A stretch of DNA of 64,000 bases, taken from NCBI GenBank assembly GCA_964036315.1, contig OZ038485.1, positions 76,855,460-76,919,459 of the forward strand, given 5' to 3'. Below are positions 1 through 12,534 of this stretch, piece by piece (the stretch's first letter is position 1; each line of letters begins with the position of its first letter). Under the pieces are notes generated by a model. The model ran no database searches. It worked only from the letters and a program-made list of their open reading frames with translations, and had not been told where the DNA came from. The translations under genes and the position numbers were made by a program. Source of the DNA: Acanthosepion esculentum. Lineage: Eukaryota > Mollusca > Cephalopoda > Sepiida > Sepiidae.

Positions 1-147
1 CCAGACATGTAACTACTTCCTGCTCATTACTTTTCACCATACAAGTCAATAAGTTCATATTGGATTTTTATCTTGAGCATGCCAAAATATCTTATTACAC
101 CTTGCACATCTGTTCAGCTTTTGTGATATACATACATGCACTCAATA

Positions 148-353
148 TTAACCCTTTGAGCTCTGCGTTCCTGAACAATTTTAACCCTTTTGCCTGAACT
201 CCTGAGGCAAAATTTGCAAATAATTGGTATGTAATGTTTCATAGTAGATATAAAAATAGTTACAAGTGTTTGCCCACCATTCAACTGGTAGCTGAGCATT
301 AAGTCATTTTTCTCTACCATCAGTAAAGCAGTGGTCAGGGCTCAAAGGGTTAA
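148..353. mobile_element. piggyBac-like MITE
   Basis: The two ends are inverted copies of each other: the left reads TTAACCCTTTGAGC and the right reads GCTCAAAGGGTTAA. The outer TTAA on each side is the target duplication expected of piggyBac transposases, and many piggyBac termini start with CCC. The roughly 200-bp interior has no transposase; its only ORF is short and unlike any family I know. This is a non-autonomous element mobilised in trans. The superfamily rests on the TTAA and the CCC start only. Confidence 0.72.
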
Positions 354-2690
354 GGCTATTCTTGCTGTTACAAGTAGTATTACGTACCCACAGCTTTCAT
401 AGTAAAATTTAAAATTCATAGTATTTTAATTTTGGTTCAGTCATGCATACCTGTACTTTACTTTTTGGACATTGTTGCATTTCTTCTACAAAGAAAACCA
501 ATTTAGAAAATAAATTAACTAAAGAGTAAATAATAATATAGTTTTATAAATTTTTAAAGCATTAAAACTGATTAATACAATTTATATAATTACCAGATTA
601 ATTACTTTCCCCACAAGAACTCTCATAAAAATTGTATTAAGATAGATAGATATGAGAAACAATCTGAAAACAGTGTACTGAAACACATGAACAGAAACAC
701 ATATGCACACACAAAAAATAAATCACAAAAACAAGCGTTTCAAATGACATTGGTAATCAGTGTTTCATTACTTGTTATCACAGACAAAACTATGATTCTT
801 TACAGCAGCAGCTTAAAAAAAAACAAAAAACAACCCAATGTAAGCTAAAAGTGTGGAAATACTTAACTAAAATTAAACAAGTTATAACCAAATGTACATT
901 TATTTTCAAGCCACCAGCACAATGATAAAAGACAATTTATAAATACTTAAATACTAACAAAAAAAAAAATTCCATCTATTTTTGTAAAAGAATGAGTCAA
1001 AATTTTATTTCTAAACACTCCAAAATAACTTTTGCACTATGAGATTCAGTGAAACTTTGAAGTGTTTAGATTTCCGTGCAAATGAAAATTTTCATCATAT
1101 TACATTTACAAATGTGCCTTATTAAGGGTAGACTTGAAGGTACACTAACTTTCCTTACATCTACGTACATATAAACCAAGTGGCTAGTAGTGCAAAATAG
1201 AAGCAAATGGTACTTTTTATGAAGCAGCTAATTTGTCTAATAAACCCAGCTATCTTATAGTCAAAAAGCTTTTAAGAGCAGCTCATCTAAAACTTAATAT
1301 TTTTACTTACATTCTTTAAAGCAATCATTTTATTGTGCATCACATGTAAACAATAGTAGGCATCTGTTTTATCTTGCAAAATAATGATAGTACCCTGTTT
1401 GGTCAAAATTCAGTCCTTTGATGCAGGGTGCAAACTTGGGTGATAGTATATGGTGTCTATACACTGCCATCTATCTGAAGCAGCTGGTTATGAAGTGTTC
1501 TCTGGCTTGGAGCTTGACTTAGTTGTCAGAGACTATTTAAGACTAATGGCATAGGAGCATTTTATAGACAGTAGGACCTTGTCCCCACAACAAACTTTGA
1601 AATATCTATAAATTAATGTAATATACACATGGGGTTTTAAAAACTATTTTTTTAAAAATATACATATAACATTAGATAAACAAAACACTGGCAAGCATGA
1701 CAAATTACAAAGGAGTCATACTTAAATAAAAAAAACCACAAATATTGAAAAGTTTGATAACTGTGAAAACAGATATCAGAAAGAAAAAAATATAAATCGG
1801 GATTAGAGATTATGAAGTCATTATTTATAACATAAAATAAAAATAATTTATACTAACTTTTTTACAGTACTAACATCTAAACTATGAATTGATAAAAAAT
1901 GAACGAGTGTATAAAAGTTAATAAGTATAACTTTAGGCAAGCAAAAACAGTAAAAATAGGACAAGTGATCTTCAGGATTGTTGTATAAAAACAAAAATAC
2001 TAATATAGAAAAATCTAGTAGCTGTGGAAAAAGTTGAAATAATCAATACATATATAAATACAAATATAATAATCATAATATATATAATAAATAAAATAAA
2101 AAGAAATAATTGCAAATTATATTAAATCATTATACTAATTTTACATATTTAGGGATTTTTCAGTTAACCTTAAAATCTGCTAATTTTTTTGAGCTTTACA
2201 AAGTTCAGAATGCTATAACAATTCTAATTAAATTAATTCAATTATAACAAAAAAACAAAAATATCGAAAAATCATATGGAGTCAAATATGGGAATTATTT
2301 TGACATTTTCTAAAGAAATTGAATCACACACTAACATATTTTTGAAAAGAAAGACATTTAATGAAAATTAAGTCTCTTAGATTTTATCTTAACTCATAAA
2401 ATATTTTACCTAAAGTGTAAAATAAACAAGTTGTATAAAATTATTTTGATTATTATGGCATTACCATAAGAATACAGAGATAATGCAATTCAAAGACAAG
2501 GAATAAAATTCTAAAACAACAAAAAAGGTGCTAAATACCATTTTCATCTAAAAGTTATGAACTCTTTCTATGATCGATCTCTTTTTGAGAGGTTCACTTA
2601 AAATAATGTTGGAAATGCCCATTTGTTGAATATGCTACTTATTAAATAAAAAAAAACTGAAAAAAAAAGGAAGTTTGAAAAACATTCTAT
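354..2690. other. Unassigned AT-rich DNA
   Basis: I see no coding signal or classifiable repeat. Most of it is poly-A/T-rich with frequent short A runs. About 1390-1600 is slightly richer in G+C and less repetitive than its surroundings, which could reflect a conserved non-coding or UTR segment, but nothing in the sequence proves it. Confidence 0.5.
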
Positions 2691-2808
2691 TAATTATACA
2701 TTGATGTGCCAAAAGTCATGGTATAGCAATATGTAAAGGTTAATAGTAGGTGACATGAAAAAACCAAATCTATACCAGTTGTGCTCTGACATCTGGGCCA
2801 GTCAGTTA

Positions 2809-3110
2809 TGTGCCATGTGTGATACACGTGTAGGCGATCATGTAGCTTTCAATACATAACTGACGAGACAGATTTTTTTCCTGCAGTAGGTTGTCATTTT
2901 TTCTGCGGTAGACCAAGGCTATAGAACCCAGTCTGTCCTGCTATTTACTCATAACTGGGGGGGGGGGAGAAGAAGCGCATTCATATCTTTCCCAAGGGTA
3001 TTAGCACATAAGTGAAGGTAATGGATTCGACTGGAATTCAAATTTGGCTCTCTGATTCCTCAATCCAAGCCGCTATCCATTACACCACTGTGCCTCCTCC
3101 TATCTCCTAT
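2809..3110 (-). mobile_element. tRNA-derived SINE nested in the Tc1-like element
   Basis: Read on the minus strand from about 3097, the head is tRNA-like: GGCACAGTGGTGTAATGG contains an A-box match (TGGTGTAATGG), and a degraded B box (TTTGAATTCC) follows about 50 bases on, near 3030-3047. The unit is bracketed by a diverged direct repeat, CTGACATCTGGG plus GTCAGT, at 2786-2808 and 3111-3133, as expected for a target duplication made by LINE machinery. The tail contains a G11-type run near 2957. The SINE post-dates the Tc1-like element it interrupts. Confidence 0.7.
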
Positions 3111-3727
3111 CTGACATCTGGGTAGTCAGTATTAACACTGGCTAAATTGCTTATAGCAAAGCTGACATTAATTATCAAAGTATGAATGAAACATTACTGC
3201 AGGACCCAGATGGATAAGATATTCCATTTCTGAAATGGTGGAGACATTTAACATCCTTGATCTACAGTGTCACATGTATATTAGGAATACTTGGAAAGCA
3301 TTACCACCCACCATGGATAGCACAGTGGTTTACCACAGGTCCTTAATGATTTTGACCAGAGGAATTGGGTTAAAATAGTCTCCTGTAACAGATAGGTTAC
3401 ACTGGTCCAAATCACGTTCAATGCAAATGATACTAGATACATATCTAGCAAGTCAGTTCAACATTCTTTGGATTCCATGGCACATGAGAGCAGAAGACCA
3501 ACCAGGATGCCTCTGCTAACATATCACTAAATGTAGTGCCTTACGTGGACTTGTGACATTACTAACTGAAGGATTAGTAATGTGTGATGTAGTTGTTGAT
3601 GGTATTATTTGGGTGTGATAAAGATCCCATGAAGACACCATGCATTCTGATGGTGATTCCATATTGATGTGGGATGAATTTACATGGTATTTGTTAAGCC
3701 TCCTAGTCCACCTAAACATGGCATTGA

Positions 3728-3752
3728 CTTTACATATTGCTATACCATGACT
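3728..3752 (-). repeat. 25-nt inverted internal copy of the Tc1 terminal region
   Basis: Positions 3728-3752 are the exact reverse complement of 2714-2738, the stretch just inside the left TIR (core GGTATAGCAATATG). The match is perfect over 25 nt although the rest of the element is badly decayed. Confidence 0.8.
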
Positions 3753-4105
3753 GCTATGTTGCATTACTTTTTGACTATTTGCACCCATTCATAGACTGCA
3801 TATTCCCCAATAAAGATTGGATATTCCAGCATGATAATCTATTATGGCATTGTCTAAGTTTCTCAGGATGATTTTGAGGAGCATTTTTGAGATTTCTGAG
3901 CTGATCCAAGCCAAGCTCAATGGGATATTAAGGAGAGATCTATTTGTACCAACAGTTATTTAGCTGTGAACAGATATTAAAAAACTGAAAATCTACCCAA
4001 AAGCCTTTTGACTACTTATGGGATTGATGCAATGTTGAGCAGCTGTATTTCACTAGGTAAGAGGGGGATACTAGGCACTTATCGCAAATTTGGCATGTCA
4101 ATGTA

Positions 4106-7100
4106 AATTAATCCAGAGTTATACATTTGTTCATAAATAACCAAAAATACAAAGTTAAAACGAATCTAAGAAGAGCATAAAGGTAAACAAAAACTGAAAA
4201 AACCCTAAACCTTATCTTTTGTGGGTTGAAATGTATAGAGCAATGAAAGGGAAGTAGTAGAATGAGAAAAATGAATAATATAAAAAACGTTTAGAGAAAA
4301 CAGTAAAAGTAAGATGAATGCAAAGGAGGAAATCAGACAACGGAACAATAAAAAGAAATATGAAAAGTAATTGAGAGTAAGGAAAAGGGAAGAGAAATGA
4401 TAGAATGAAAAGAGAAAGCAATAAAGACAAAAGAAAGGATAAGAAAAGCACGAGGAAAAAGGAGCAAAGATAAAAAATGTCAAATGTTAAAAGAAGGAAG
4501 CATTTAAATAAGGAAATTTCAAATGCCAAAGCAACAAAAAATAATTAAATAAAAACAATATATATAATCTCCATTTATATAGACAGCTATGATAATGATG
4601 TTTTTAAGATAATGACAGAGACAGGAGTGACAATTGGATTTCCAGCAGCATTTTCTGTCAGAAGTGGGGAAAAGGAAATAGTTCTTTTTTTATATCTGGA
4701 CCTTTAATATTCAATGTAGAAGCTTTACTACACTTAAAATACTAACACACTTAGGCACACAATTTTTGTTTTAAACAATTTTATCAAAAATTGTTAAATT
4801 AAATATTCTAAAACTATTTTTAGCAAGTATAAAAAGAATAAATTTAGTAACATTTTTCATGCTTTGCTTATTAAAAAAATAAAACAAGCATGTAAAATCA
4901 AGCAGAGACAATCCATTTATGTGACTTGATAACTACTGTTGAGAGAAAGAAATAGACTTAAAGTTCAGTGGCCAATGTTAGAGATAGAAATTCAAGAGGT
5001 TTATATATTATAGAATACAAAAAAAAAACAATGAAAAGAAACTATTGAAAATATTAAACAGTTTTAAAATGTAAAGTTTAAACTGGTGACTAAAATTGCA
5101 AAAACATAACCTGTGGAAAAAATTCAGGTGTAATGAATTCTCATTGGAATAAGTTTTCAAAACTGAAGATTATTATAGACAGATCATAAATATATTCCAT
5201 TATAATAACATTCTCTATGAAGACCTTAATTTATTGATTAAAATGCTTAAAAAGATTCATAGATTTAAGAAAGTAATCTGAAATAATTTGCACAAAAGTA
5301 ATGTCTGCTGCTTTTGCTTGACCCTTTCTCTGACTTCAGACATCAAAAAAATGTTTTTTTTTACAAAAAAAAAAAATGTCTTTCATCTTACAAGTTTGAA
5401 GCAATTCAAACACCATAGAAGTCAACTCCATTTTCAACTATAATGGCACAGATTCTCCTAGGATCATCAGATAAAGATGTAAAATAACCTTAAGGTGACT
5501 GACTGACCATTTTCACTCTTCAAAGATATTAACATGAACAAACAAAATTAAGAAATCTCCAAGTACAATTTAATAATACATTGAGATAGCTGTATCTCCA
5601 TGAAAAGTCAACAATAATATCAGATATCATTAAAAGTTCTCACAAACATGTATTTGACACACAGTAGCAATTTTACCAACTTTGCAAATCAACACTTCTA
5701 TCAAAATTTTGTGTACCAACATTATCCAAGCACTGCAAACAAAACAAGGCCTTCCAAATGAAATCAATTCAATGTGAAGCAGTGGACAACAAAATTTTAA
5801 TATCAACTGCTGAACACTTTTTCTACACTATCAACATATTTTCCAGGATGTGCTACGAATCTGACCCACTACAGAATTATATAGCACCCTGATGATACAG
5901 TACTTTAGACAAGTACATTTTCATTGACGTGTTTAAATACATTGCAAACATACTGTTAAACTCTTTCTTTTCAGGCTATGCACGACAAAGCAAACTTGCA
6001 CAAACTTTATGGACATATGGGTAGAATAAAATTCTCCCCAATTGGAGTTATCCCACTTACTTTTCTAAAAAAACAAAAAACAATGCTGCCAGTAAATAGG
6101 AAGTGACATTCTCTGTCATTATCTTTTTCCTATTTCACTCAGGGATAGGAAGATATAGGTTGAATAAGGAAAACACTTCTCCCATTAAGGAATGCACACT
6201 TCACACTTCATTTTCTCTAATACTTTCTCTGACATCAAACTACATACACAAACAATTCACTAGTTTAAATGTTTTCTTCATTCATACTCATTTTTTGTCA
6301 CATGCAATAATCTTTAATTGTCCATGTATACCTTTGTTTTGTTAATACATACATTATGTTTGTTTATATATTTAGTTTTATTGTTACTTTGCAACTATTA
6401 CCTGGACTCACATACAGAGTCTGCCATTTTTGTTATGGGATAAATACACCAGGAGACATGCTTTTTCCAACCTAAAACACTGGATCAGCAAAGGCCCGCA
6501 ACAATTTTCATTCAGTTCATTTTTTTTTTATTATTATATTTCAAATTGTAAACTGCCTTCCCCTAATTTAAGCTAAAGGCTTAAAAGTAATTGAAAAATA
6601 ATGTGAGTCGTCAAATAAACTTAGAAAGTGGTGATTTTATTTATTCATTCATTTATTTATTTATTTTTCTTACCACATGAAATATATTAACTTCACTTAC
6701 TAAACAATAGAGCCAGTCCCAGTTTTTATATAGAAGTAGTTATAATTGATACCCTATGCAGAAGTCTGAACTAAAAATTCCATTAAATGGTAGCAAAGAT
6801 TGTTTTCAATTTCACTCAGTTTCTGTAATATGTGTACAGAATAAAAAATACAAAATTCATTTGGGGAATTTTTTATTCATAGATATCATGGCTGGCAGGT
6901 TTCTTTTACCCAATTCAAATAGATAAAAACTAGAGACAATTATGCACAACTTTTTACTCAATAGATTGTCTAACACTTGAAAGTCTTTTTTATACTTATG
7001 CCTTGATTATAAGAATTTAGATTATTACTTTAGTTACTTGCATATATAAATATGTCTGTACATAAATTTATTACTTAAACACTATTTTCAGTGGATATAC

Positions 7101-7256
7101 ATATTTGAGTAGACATTCCATTTATTTATTAAAAAGTATATTTATTTTTGTCTACTAGCCTGAATATTGAGAAATCTTATTAAAGAAAAAATAACTGAAT
7201 ATACAAATTTTAAATTGTGATTATTACCAATATCTTGGAGTTGACCAAGTACTTCT

Positions 7257-7295
<39 letters not shown>

Positions 7296-7740
7296 CTATT
7301 TCAATCATTGAATCCTTTATTCTATTTTCTAATCTTGTATGAATATACTTCTAGAAATAGGCAGTGAAAGTCACTTTCATAATATTCTGAGGGTAACAAA
7401 AAAAATTAACTTAATCATATAAAGGGTTAGGGTAAGCTAAAAGGTCATTTTTTTTCTTTGTTAGATACAATCACATTTTACATTTTTATACATCTACTTT
7501 TTCTCTCTCATTATATAAACAGAAAGACACATAGACAAACATTCAAATTTACATTTACTTGATTAATATATTGTATCTTATTTGATCATTCCAAGGAATT
7601 TTTACATAATTTCTGACACTTAGAAAATGATTGGAGGCAACATGCAAAATTCAATTAAATCAGAATAATAACTGAATTAGATAAGAATATTGTCAGGATG
7701 TATATAAGAACCTGTTGATTTAGAACATCAAAATATGTCT
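4106..7740. other. Unassigned AT-rich DNA with low-complexity tracts
   Basis: No gene seen. About 4240-4520 is strongly purine-rich on the plus strand, which creates long but meaningless Phe/Leu/Ser-rich minus-strand ORFs. A TTTA-type tetranucleotide tract lies near 6639-6667. 5395-5990 is less repetitive but has no recognisable coding content. Confidence 0.5.
7261..7292. repeat. (TA)n microsatellite
   Basis: Uninterrupted TA dinucleotide run of 16 units. Confidence 0.95.
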
Positions 7741-7850
7741 AATTACCATATTTGACGGCATATTAGACACATGGGTGTATAAGACGCACCCCAATTTCAG
7801 CAGGGCAAATCAAGAAAAAAAATTTTTCAGATCTGAAGCTTTAGTTTATT
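7741..7850 (+). repeat. Possible end of a 'GTATAAGACGCACCCC' repeat
   Basis: The stretch contains GTGTATAAGACGCACCCC preceded by ACCATATTTGACGGCA. Elements with this kind of terminus are widespread non-autonomous DNA transposons in animals. I could not find a matching inverted right end, so only one terminus is supported. Confidence 0.35.
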
Positions 7851-10009
7851 TGGTTCATGTCTATATTCCAGTAAATAACTGCATGAAATTTTGATAGTTT
7901 ATATTGAATGAGAATATAATATGACCATTTTTATAAAGCATCCTCTCAAAAGGGCAGAAAGAAAAACTATCATAAAGAAGATTCCTAGCCATTGGAATTT
8001 CTGAATGACTTAATGTATTTGATGAATAGCATTTTTTTGTATTTTCATATCAGCAGTCAATAAAAAATGAAAGCATAGTACCCTGCTGCCTTCTTGTTGC
8101 CATCCTGCTACCCTCTATTTGCAGCTGCCACTACCAGGATTTAGCAATAATGAGAAGGAAATAAAAGATGGGAGTTACAGAATTTTGGCAAGAGGAAGGG
8201 TTAAAAGGAGAAAAAAAAAATCTGAGAAAAGTTTTTATATTCTCAAGAGTGCATCACAAATTCAGGCTAATAAACTATAGATCAATTTCTTAAATATCAT
8301 TACCAATTATTATTATTATTACTACTGTTACTACTATACTACTACATGCAATAAGAATTATCTTTCATTAAATTTCAAATAGAGATTTATCAAGGTTATT
8401 CTAAAAGTGCCATTTTTTTTTTTAATAAGAAAGATTAATTTTCTGTTTGAAAAAATATGCCTTATCTTTTTAGAGAGTAAAGGAATATAAACAACATTCT
8501 GATCTCAAACACTTGATTGGTAAATTGTTTTTTAATTTATCACCTTACAAAAAAAAAATCACATTTTAATATGTATATTTGTATAATTTATTTAAAAAGC
8601 AAGGACACCTTTGTATTAAAAAAACTATAAGAACATTAGTTATTGTCTAGTGTTAAACAACAACTGCAATTTTTTTATAATTTTTGTTTTTATACTATTG
8701 ATTGAATATTTGCTTAAACTGTTGTCAATGAAATAAGAGGAGTTTAGACTTCCATAAACATTTAAGAAACTTTCTATGCAGAATTTATTGAAAATAAGTA
8801 AACCATTAAAAAGTTTATAAGCTATACCTTTATTAATGAGTAAAGCTATTTGGATACTTTACAATATTGGGAAATATGCATTGAGGGAAAACAGTATCTA
8901 ACTTTTATCAATTTAAAAATGCATGTAAACATTTTCCAAAGAATATTGGTTTATATAGGTATCCTTTTTAACACCTTTTAATAGCATAATGAAGTGAAGG
9001 GTATCTGCAGTAGAAATAGATAACTTTACAAAGTGCTGTTCCTCTACTAGTGGCACTAAGAAAAAAAATTGCTGACTGACTAAATTCACTTCAGCAGAGT
9101 TTGTGTGTATGGTAAGGGTGGCGCTTGAGTTCATGAACTCTGTACATGATGTAAATATACCTACATCTGCATGGATATTTTTGGTACCTTATAAGATGTA
9201 CAGCAGTTATTTCTTAGAACTAAAAATGGTATCACGTGTATTAAATTTATTTTATTCTATAAAATTAAGAACTATAAAAAATATACAACTACCTTATTTT
9301 TCATAAAATTTAAGAAGCATTTACTTGAAGAGGAAAATCACCACAAATGGGATAATTTTCCTTTTTTGTTTTAGAATTTTAAACTGGGGAATTAAAATTT
9401 TGAATTTGTCATTGAAAATTGATAAAAGAATTTTAATGGGATTAAACTGAACATGATTTTTACCTTTCTACTATCAATCTTAGCTAAGCAGTTAGGAATT
9501 AATTACAAACTTAATACAAATAAATATTTTTTTATTACTAATATTTATTTTGTTTGTATATACAAACACTAGAACACTAAACTTATGACAAATACAACAT
9601 GGCTTATTCTAACACATATAAAGTATGAGAAACAAGTTTTGGTATATATCAGAGTCTGCTTTATGGCTAAGATAGTTTGGTGTCAGTAGTTAATGTTTCA
9701 TCCTGATAAAAGTCAATATTTTCAAAGCCAAGTTCTGAGCCAAGCTGACACTTTTTCTTGAGTTTATCTCAACATATCTCCTTACTGCTTAGCAATAATT
9801 ACTTTTCTGTTTTACTGGTGAAATGTATATATTTTTTTTTTGTTATGTATAAACATAAAAGCAATAACATGGAAGATAAGCAGCTTTTATTTAATAAAAT
9901 TTGAATGCAAATAATAAATTATTTAAAAAAAAAATTTTTTTCATAGCAAATGAAATTAATGATTAAATCTTTAATATTTAATCATATTTATCTGAGAAAT
10001 ATTTAGGGT
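7851..10009. other. Unassigned AT-rich DNA
   Basis: No gene or element recognised. A short (ATT/ACT)n tract lies near 8308-8345. The ORFs around 8913-9306 overlap on opposite strands, lack any known motif and look like chance. Confidence 0.5.
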
Positions 10010-10470
10010 TTATTTACACTATTTATTATTGTCCTCGTCTTTATTATCACGTCTCAGCCATTGTGCTCTCCAGCCTTCATCAGGGGTACATTGACCCGGA
10101 TATTTTACAGGGAATTCTGAACCGAACCCTTTATTTAATTTATAAAGGTAAACTGTTCTTGTTCTACTACCCATATCTAGGGATATCTAGTTATTATTTT
10201 TAATATTGGTCAGTTATTGCTTGTTCTGTTTCCACAGAGTCAAAGTAGACACTGTCTTAGTACACGAATTGAACTCACAAATACTATATCACCAAAATCA
10301 TGACCCAACATTTTAATCCACTAGGCTACTGTCCCATAGCACAATTCTGTGTGTACAAAAGCAAAAAGAACTGAAGCAATCAGTGTGACATAGGACACAA
10401 TAGCAGAAACATTGGAATAGTAAAAACAAAAATAGTCCAAATGTAAATAGTGTAAATAATGATAACTCCT
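10010..10470 (-). mobile_element. SINE-like element with tRNA-derived head and inverted ends
   Basis: On the minus strand the head carries an A-box-like TAGCCTAGTGG (10318-10328) and a B-box-like GAGTTCAATTC (10266-10278), the spacing of a tRNA-derived SINE. Further downstream is CTGATGAAGGCTGGAGAGCA (10071-10090), a common repeat-tail motif. The outer ends are inverted: TTATTTACACTATTTA at the left against TAAATAGTGTAAATAA at the right. The end motif recurs near 50380-50430. It may therefore be a SINE plus flanking terminal-repeat sequence; the exact boundaries are uncertain. Confidence 0.5.
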
Positions 10471-10788
10471 CATCCCAGAAATTCAGACAGAAATTTAGGG
10501 TTTTATTTACAAATAGGAAAGTATTTATAAACTATAGATATAAGCAGATACTAAAATTAATACAAGCATATGCAAGCATATGCAAAAAAGGTAAATATAA
10601 ATATATGAAATAATAAACTATAACAATTATTGTAAAGTACATGAAAAAATATTCACTCAACTTGAATTATGTATGTGAACAAAAATTTAGAGTAATTACA
10701 GAATTACATCTAGAAATTATATCTAACTTTGAATATTACTTGCGACATTTGTTATTTGATCGGGTATATAAATTTATATACCAAAATG

Positions 10789-10789
<1 letters not shown>

Positions 10790-10830
<41 letters not shown>
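10790..10830. repeat. (TA)n microsatellite
   Basis: Continuous AT dinucleotide run. It explains the Ile-Tyr repeat at the end of a short plus-strand ORF here. Confidence 0.95.
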
Positions 10831-10833
<3 letters not shown>

Positions 10834-10895
10834 GAAATATAGTCTTAAAGTGTGCTATATTTATGGGATAAAGTGCTCAATATCAGAGATAGAGC

Positions 10896-10896
<1 letters not shown>

Positions 10897-10931
<35 letters not shown>
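10897..10931. repeat. (TA)n microsatellite
   Basis: A second continuous TA run about 65 bases after the first. Confidence 0.95.
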
Positions 10932-10934
<3 letters not shown>

Positions 10935-11464
10935 TCAGTTATTTTAAAACGTTCAAGTGCATGTAAGAATACTTGAGATTATGCAAGAATGTATATGAAT
11001 GAATAGGTGGTGATATAAAAATTATATATATGTGTGAGAGAGAGAGATACAAATTAATATTTATGTACAATATGTTAAGAAATTATAGACATGTAAATGT
11101 TTTCAAATGTATTTACATTTAGGTATGTACATGTGCACAGAGTATAAGCATGTATTCACAAAACACTCACACGTGCGTGTTCAGATCACATGCACAGACA
11201 TGTACATGAATGAATTGGCATGTTCAAATAAGTGTGTATGTGCATGAAGTGGATGCATAAATGTGTGCATTACATGTAACCATCAGAATTTGTTTCATTA
11301 CCCAAATACACACACACCAATATATTCATCTTAACTGTGCATATTTGAAAGTAAATTTGTTTAAGTTGTATTTAAGAGTGTCAGAAAAATGTTTGTTAAA
11401 AGTTAGAAATAAAATTTTAGCATGTATTTTTGTAAATGAAAAAGGAATTCATGCTTTTATCATT

Positions 11465-11880
11465 CCAGTAACTATTACAAAAGTAAAAAGAAATGAAGCA
11501 ATCAGTGTAGCCTAGCAGAGACTTACCTTAATCTAAGCTGCTAGTCAGTTAGCTGTGGACACGATACATACTTCATCACTTACTTTTGCTGGGCCTCACA
11601 GCAAATACTTTAATTAAGTTTATTTCCTAGTGGTAACTATAGATAGTCAGGGGGAGCTAAACATGTATTTTTATGGGAGGGGTACCACCTCACTAACTTA
11701 AATAGTAGTAACAGAATAAGGGCAAGAAGCAAACACATAAGCAGGCAGATATTACTAGAAGGGATCAGTTTCCTCAACACACAGAACAGCCAAGATAAGA
11801 CTTTCCTCTTATTCACCTCCCTATTACTTTTTGTTTCATAAATAGTCCAGTCTCCAATGTAAATAGTTAAGTCAGTCTGG
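11465..11880. repeat. Unclassified repeat related to the 10.35-10.47 kb segment
   Basis: The sequence around GAAATGAAGCAATCAGTGT (11490-11510) closely matches 10365-10395, and AATAGTCCAG...AATGTAAATAGT near 11840-11870 matches 10430-10460. The interior (11515-11830) is richer in G+C than its flanks and has no matching coding signal. It looks like a longer relative of the 10-kb repeat. Confidence 0.45.
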
Positions 11881-12534
11881 TAGATTCTTAAACTGGCTTA
11901 ACAAACTAAAGTAGTCTATAGTTGGAGTGAAATAACAAAAATATTTTACATGAATAGTACATTTATATTCATGTAATGAAGATAGGTAAGAAATTTAAAA
12001 GGAGACTCATAATTAGGGATTGCGATTTTTAAATGGTTTGCTTCACATCAATTAGTATAGACAAATTATGGTCCTAATAATGGTCCTTTATAGATTTTTG
12101 CCTGTTCTTACAAAGATATAGCTTTATATTTAGTTTAAGAGGGGTTTTTTGCCTCTTATCAGTAATCATAGATATAACAGTAGTATATTCAATATTTACA
12201 AAAGAATGCTGACATTCTACTCTATGTCAGATTTTATTATGCAAGTGAATGCTTTCACAATAAGTTTGGTATTAACCAACTGATGTTGTTGAAATTTTCA
12301 GGATTTATTTATATGAGCAATATATCATGTGATTTTCACCTTATACTTATTTTAAAAAATAAGTATAATAATTTGTTTTGGGGTATCAAGTTTTATTATG
12401 CAAACAAGCTAATGGCAACATTTTTTTTTATTTATAAATAAATCCAGAAAACAAAAGGTGATAGAAATATTTGATTAAAACAATAATCATGTAGCTGAAT
12501 AATTTTATTATTTTACATGTTAATTCTTGACATT

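Larger units (their letters stand above)
2699..4103 (+). mobile_element. Tc1-like DNA transposon, decayed, with TIRs
   Basis: The ends are inverted: the left starts CATTGATGTGCCAAAA and the right is its diverged inverse, ending TTTGGCATGTCAATG. Each is flanked by TA (2697-2698 and 4104-4105), the Tc1/mariner target duplication. The interior carries transposase remnants in several plus-strand frames: a helix-turn-helix-like stretch near 3205-3290, the conserved HESRRPTRMPLLT block at 3483-3521 and the catalytic-region FPNKDWIFQHDN-type block at 3802-3838. Stops and frameshifts interrupt every segment, so it is inactive. A tRNA-derived SINE sits at 2809-3110. Length without the SINE is about 1.1 kb, short for Tc1. 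Confidence 0.85.

Noticed and set aside
1390..1600. Possible host exon or UTR
   Set aside because: Slightly higher G+C only; no open frame with splice sites or recognisable protein similarity.
4205..4529. Two overlapping minus-strand ORFs of 92 and 105 codons
   Set aside because: They are Phe/Leu/Ser low-complexity translations of a purine-rich tract, in two frames of the same DNA. No domain or codon bias.
10071..10090. CTGATGAAGGCTGG...GGCTGAGAC as a hammerhead ribozyme
   Set aside because: The first box is present, but the putative stem II sides (GGCT and GGCT) are not complementary and GAAA is GAGA. At most a decayed relative.
10641..10832. ORF ending in Ile-Tyr repeats (also at 19.7, 28.1, 32.0 and 59.0 kb)
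   Set aside because: The repeat is the translation of a (TA)n microsatellite; the rest has no family signature.
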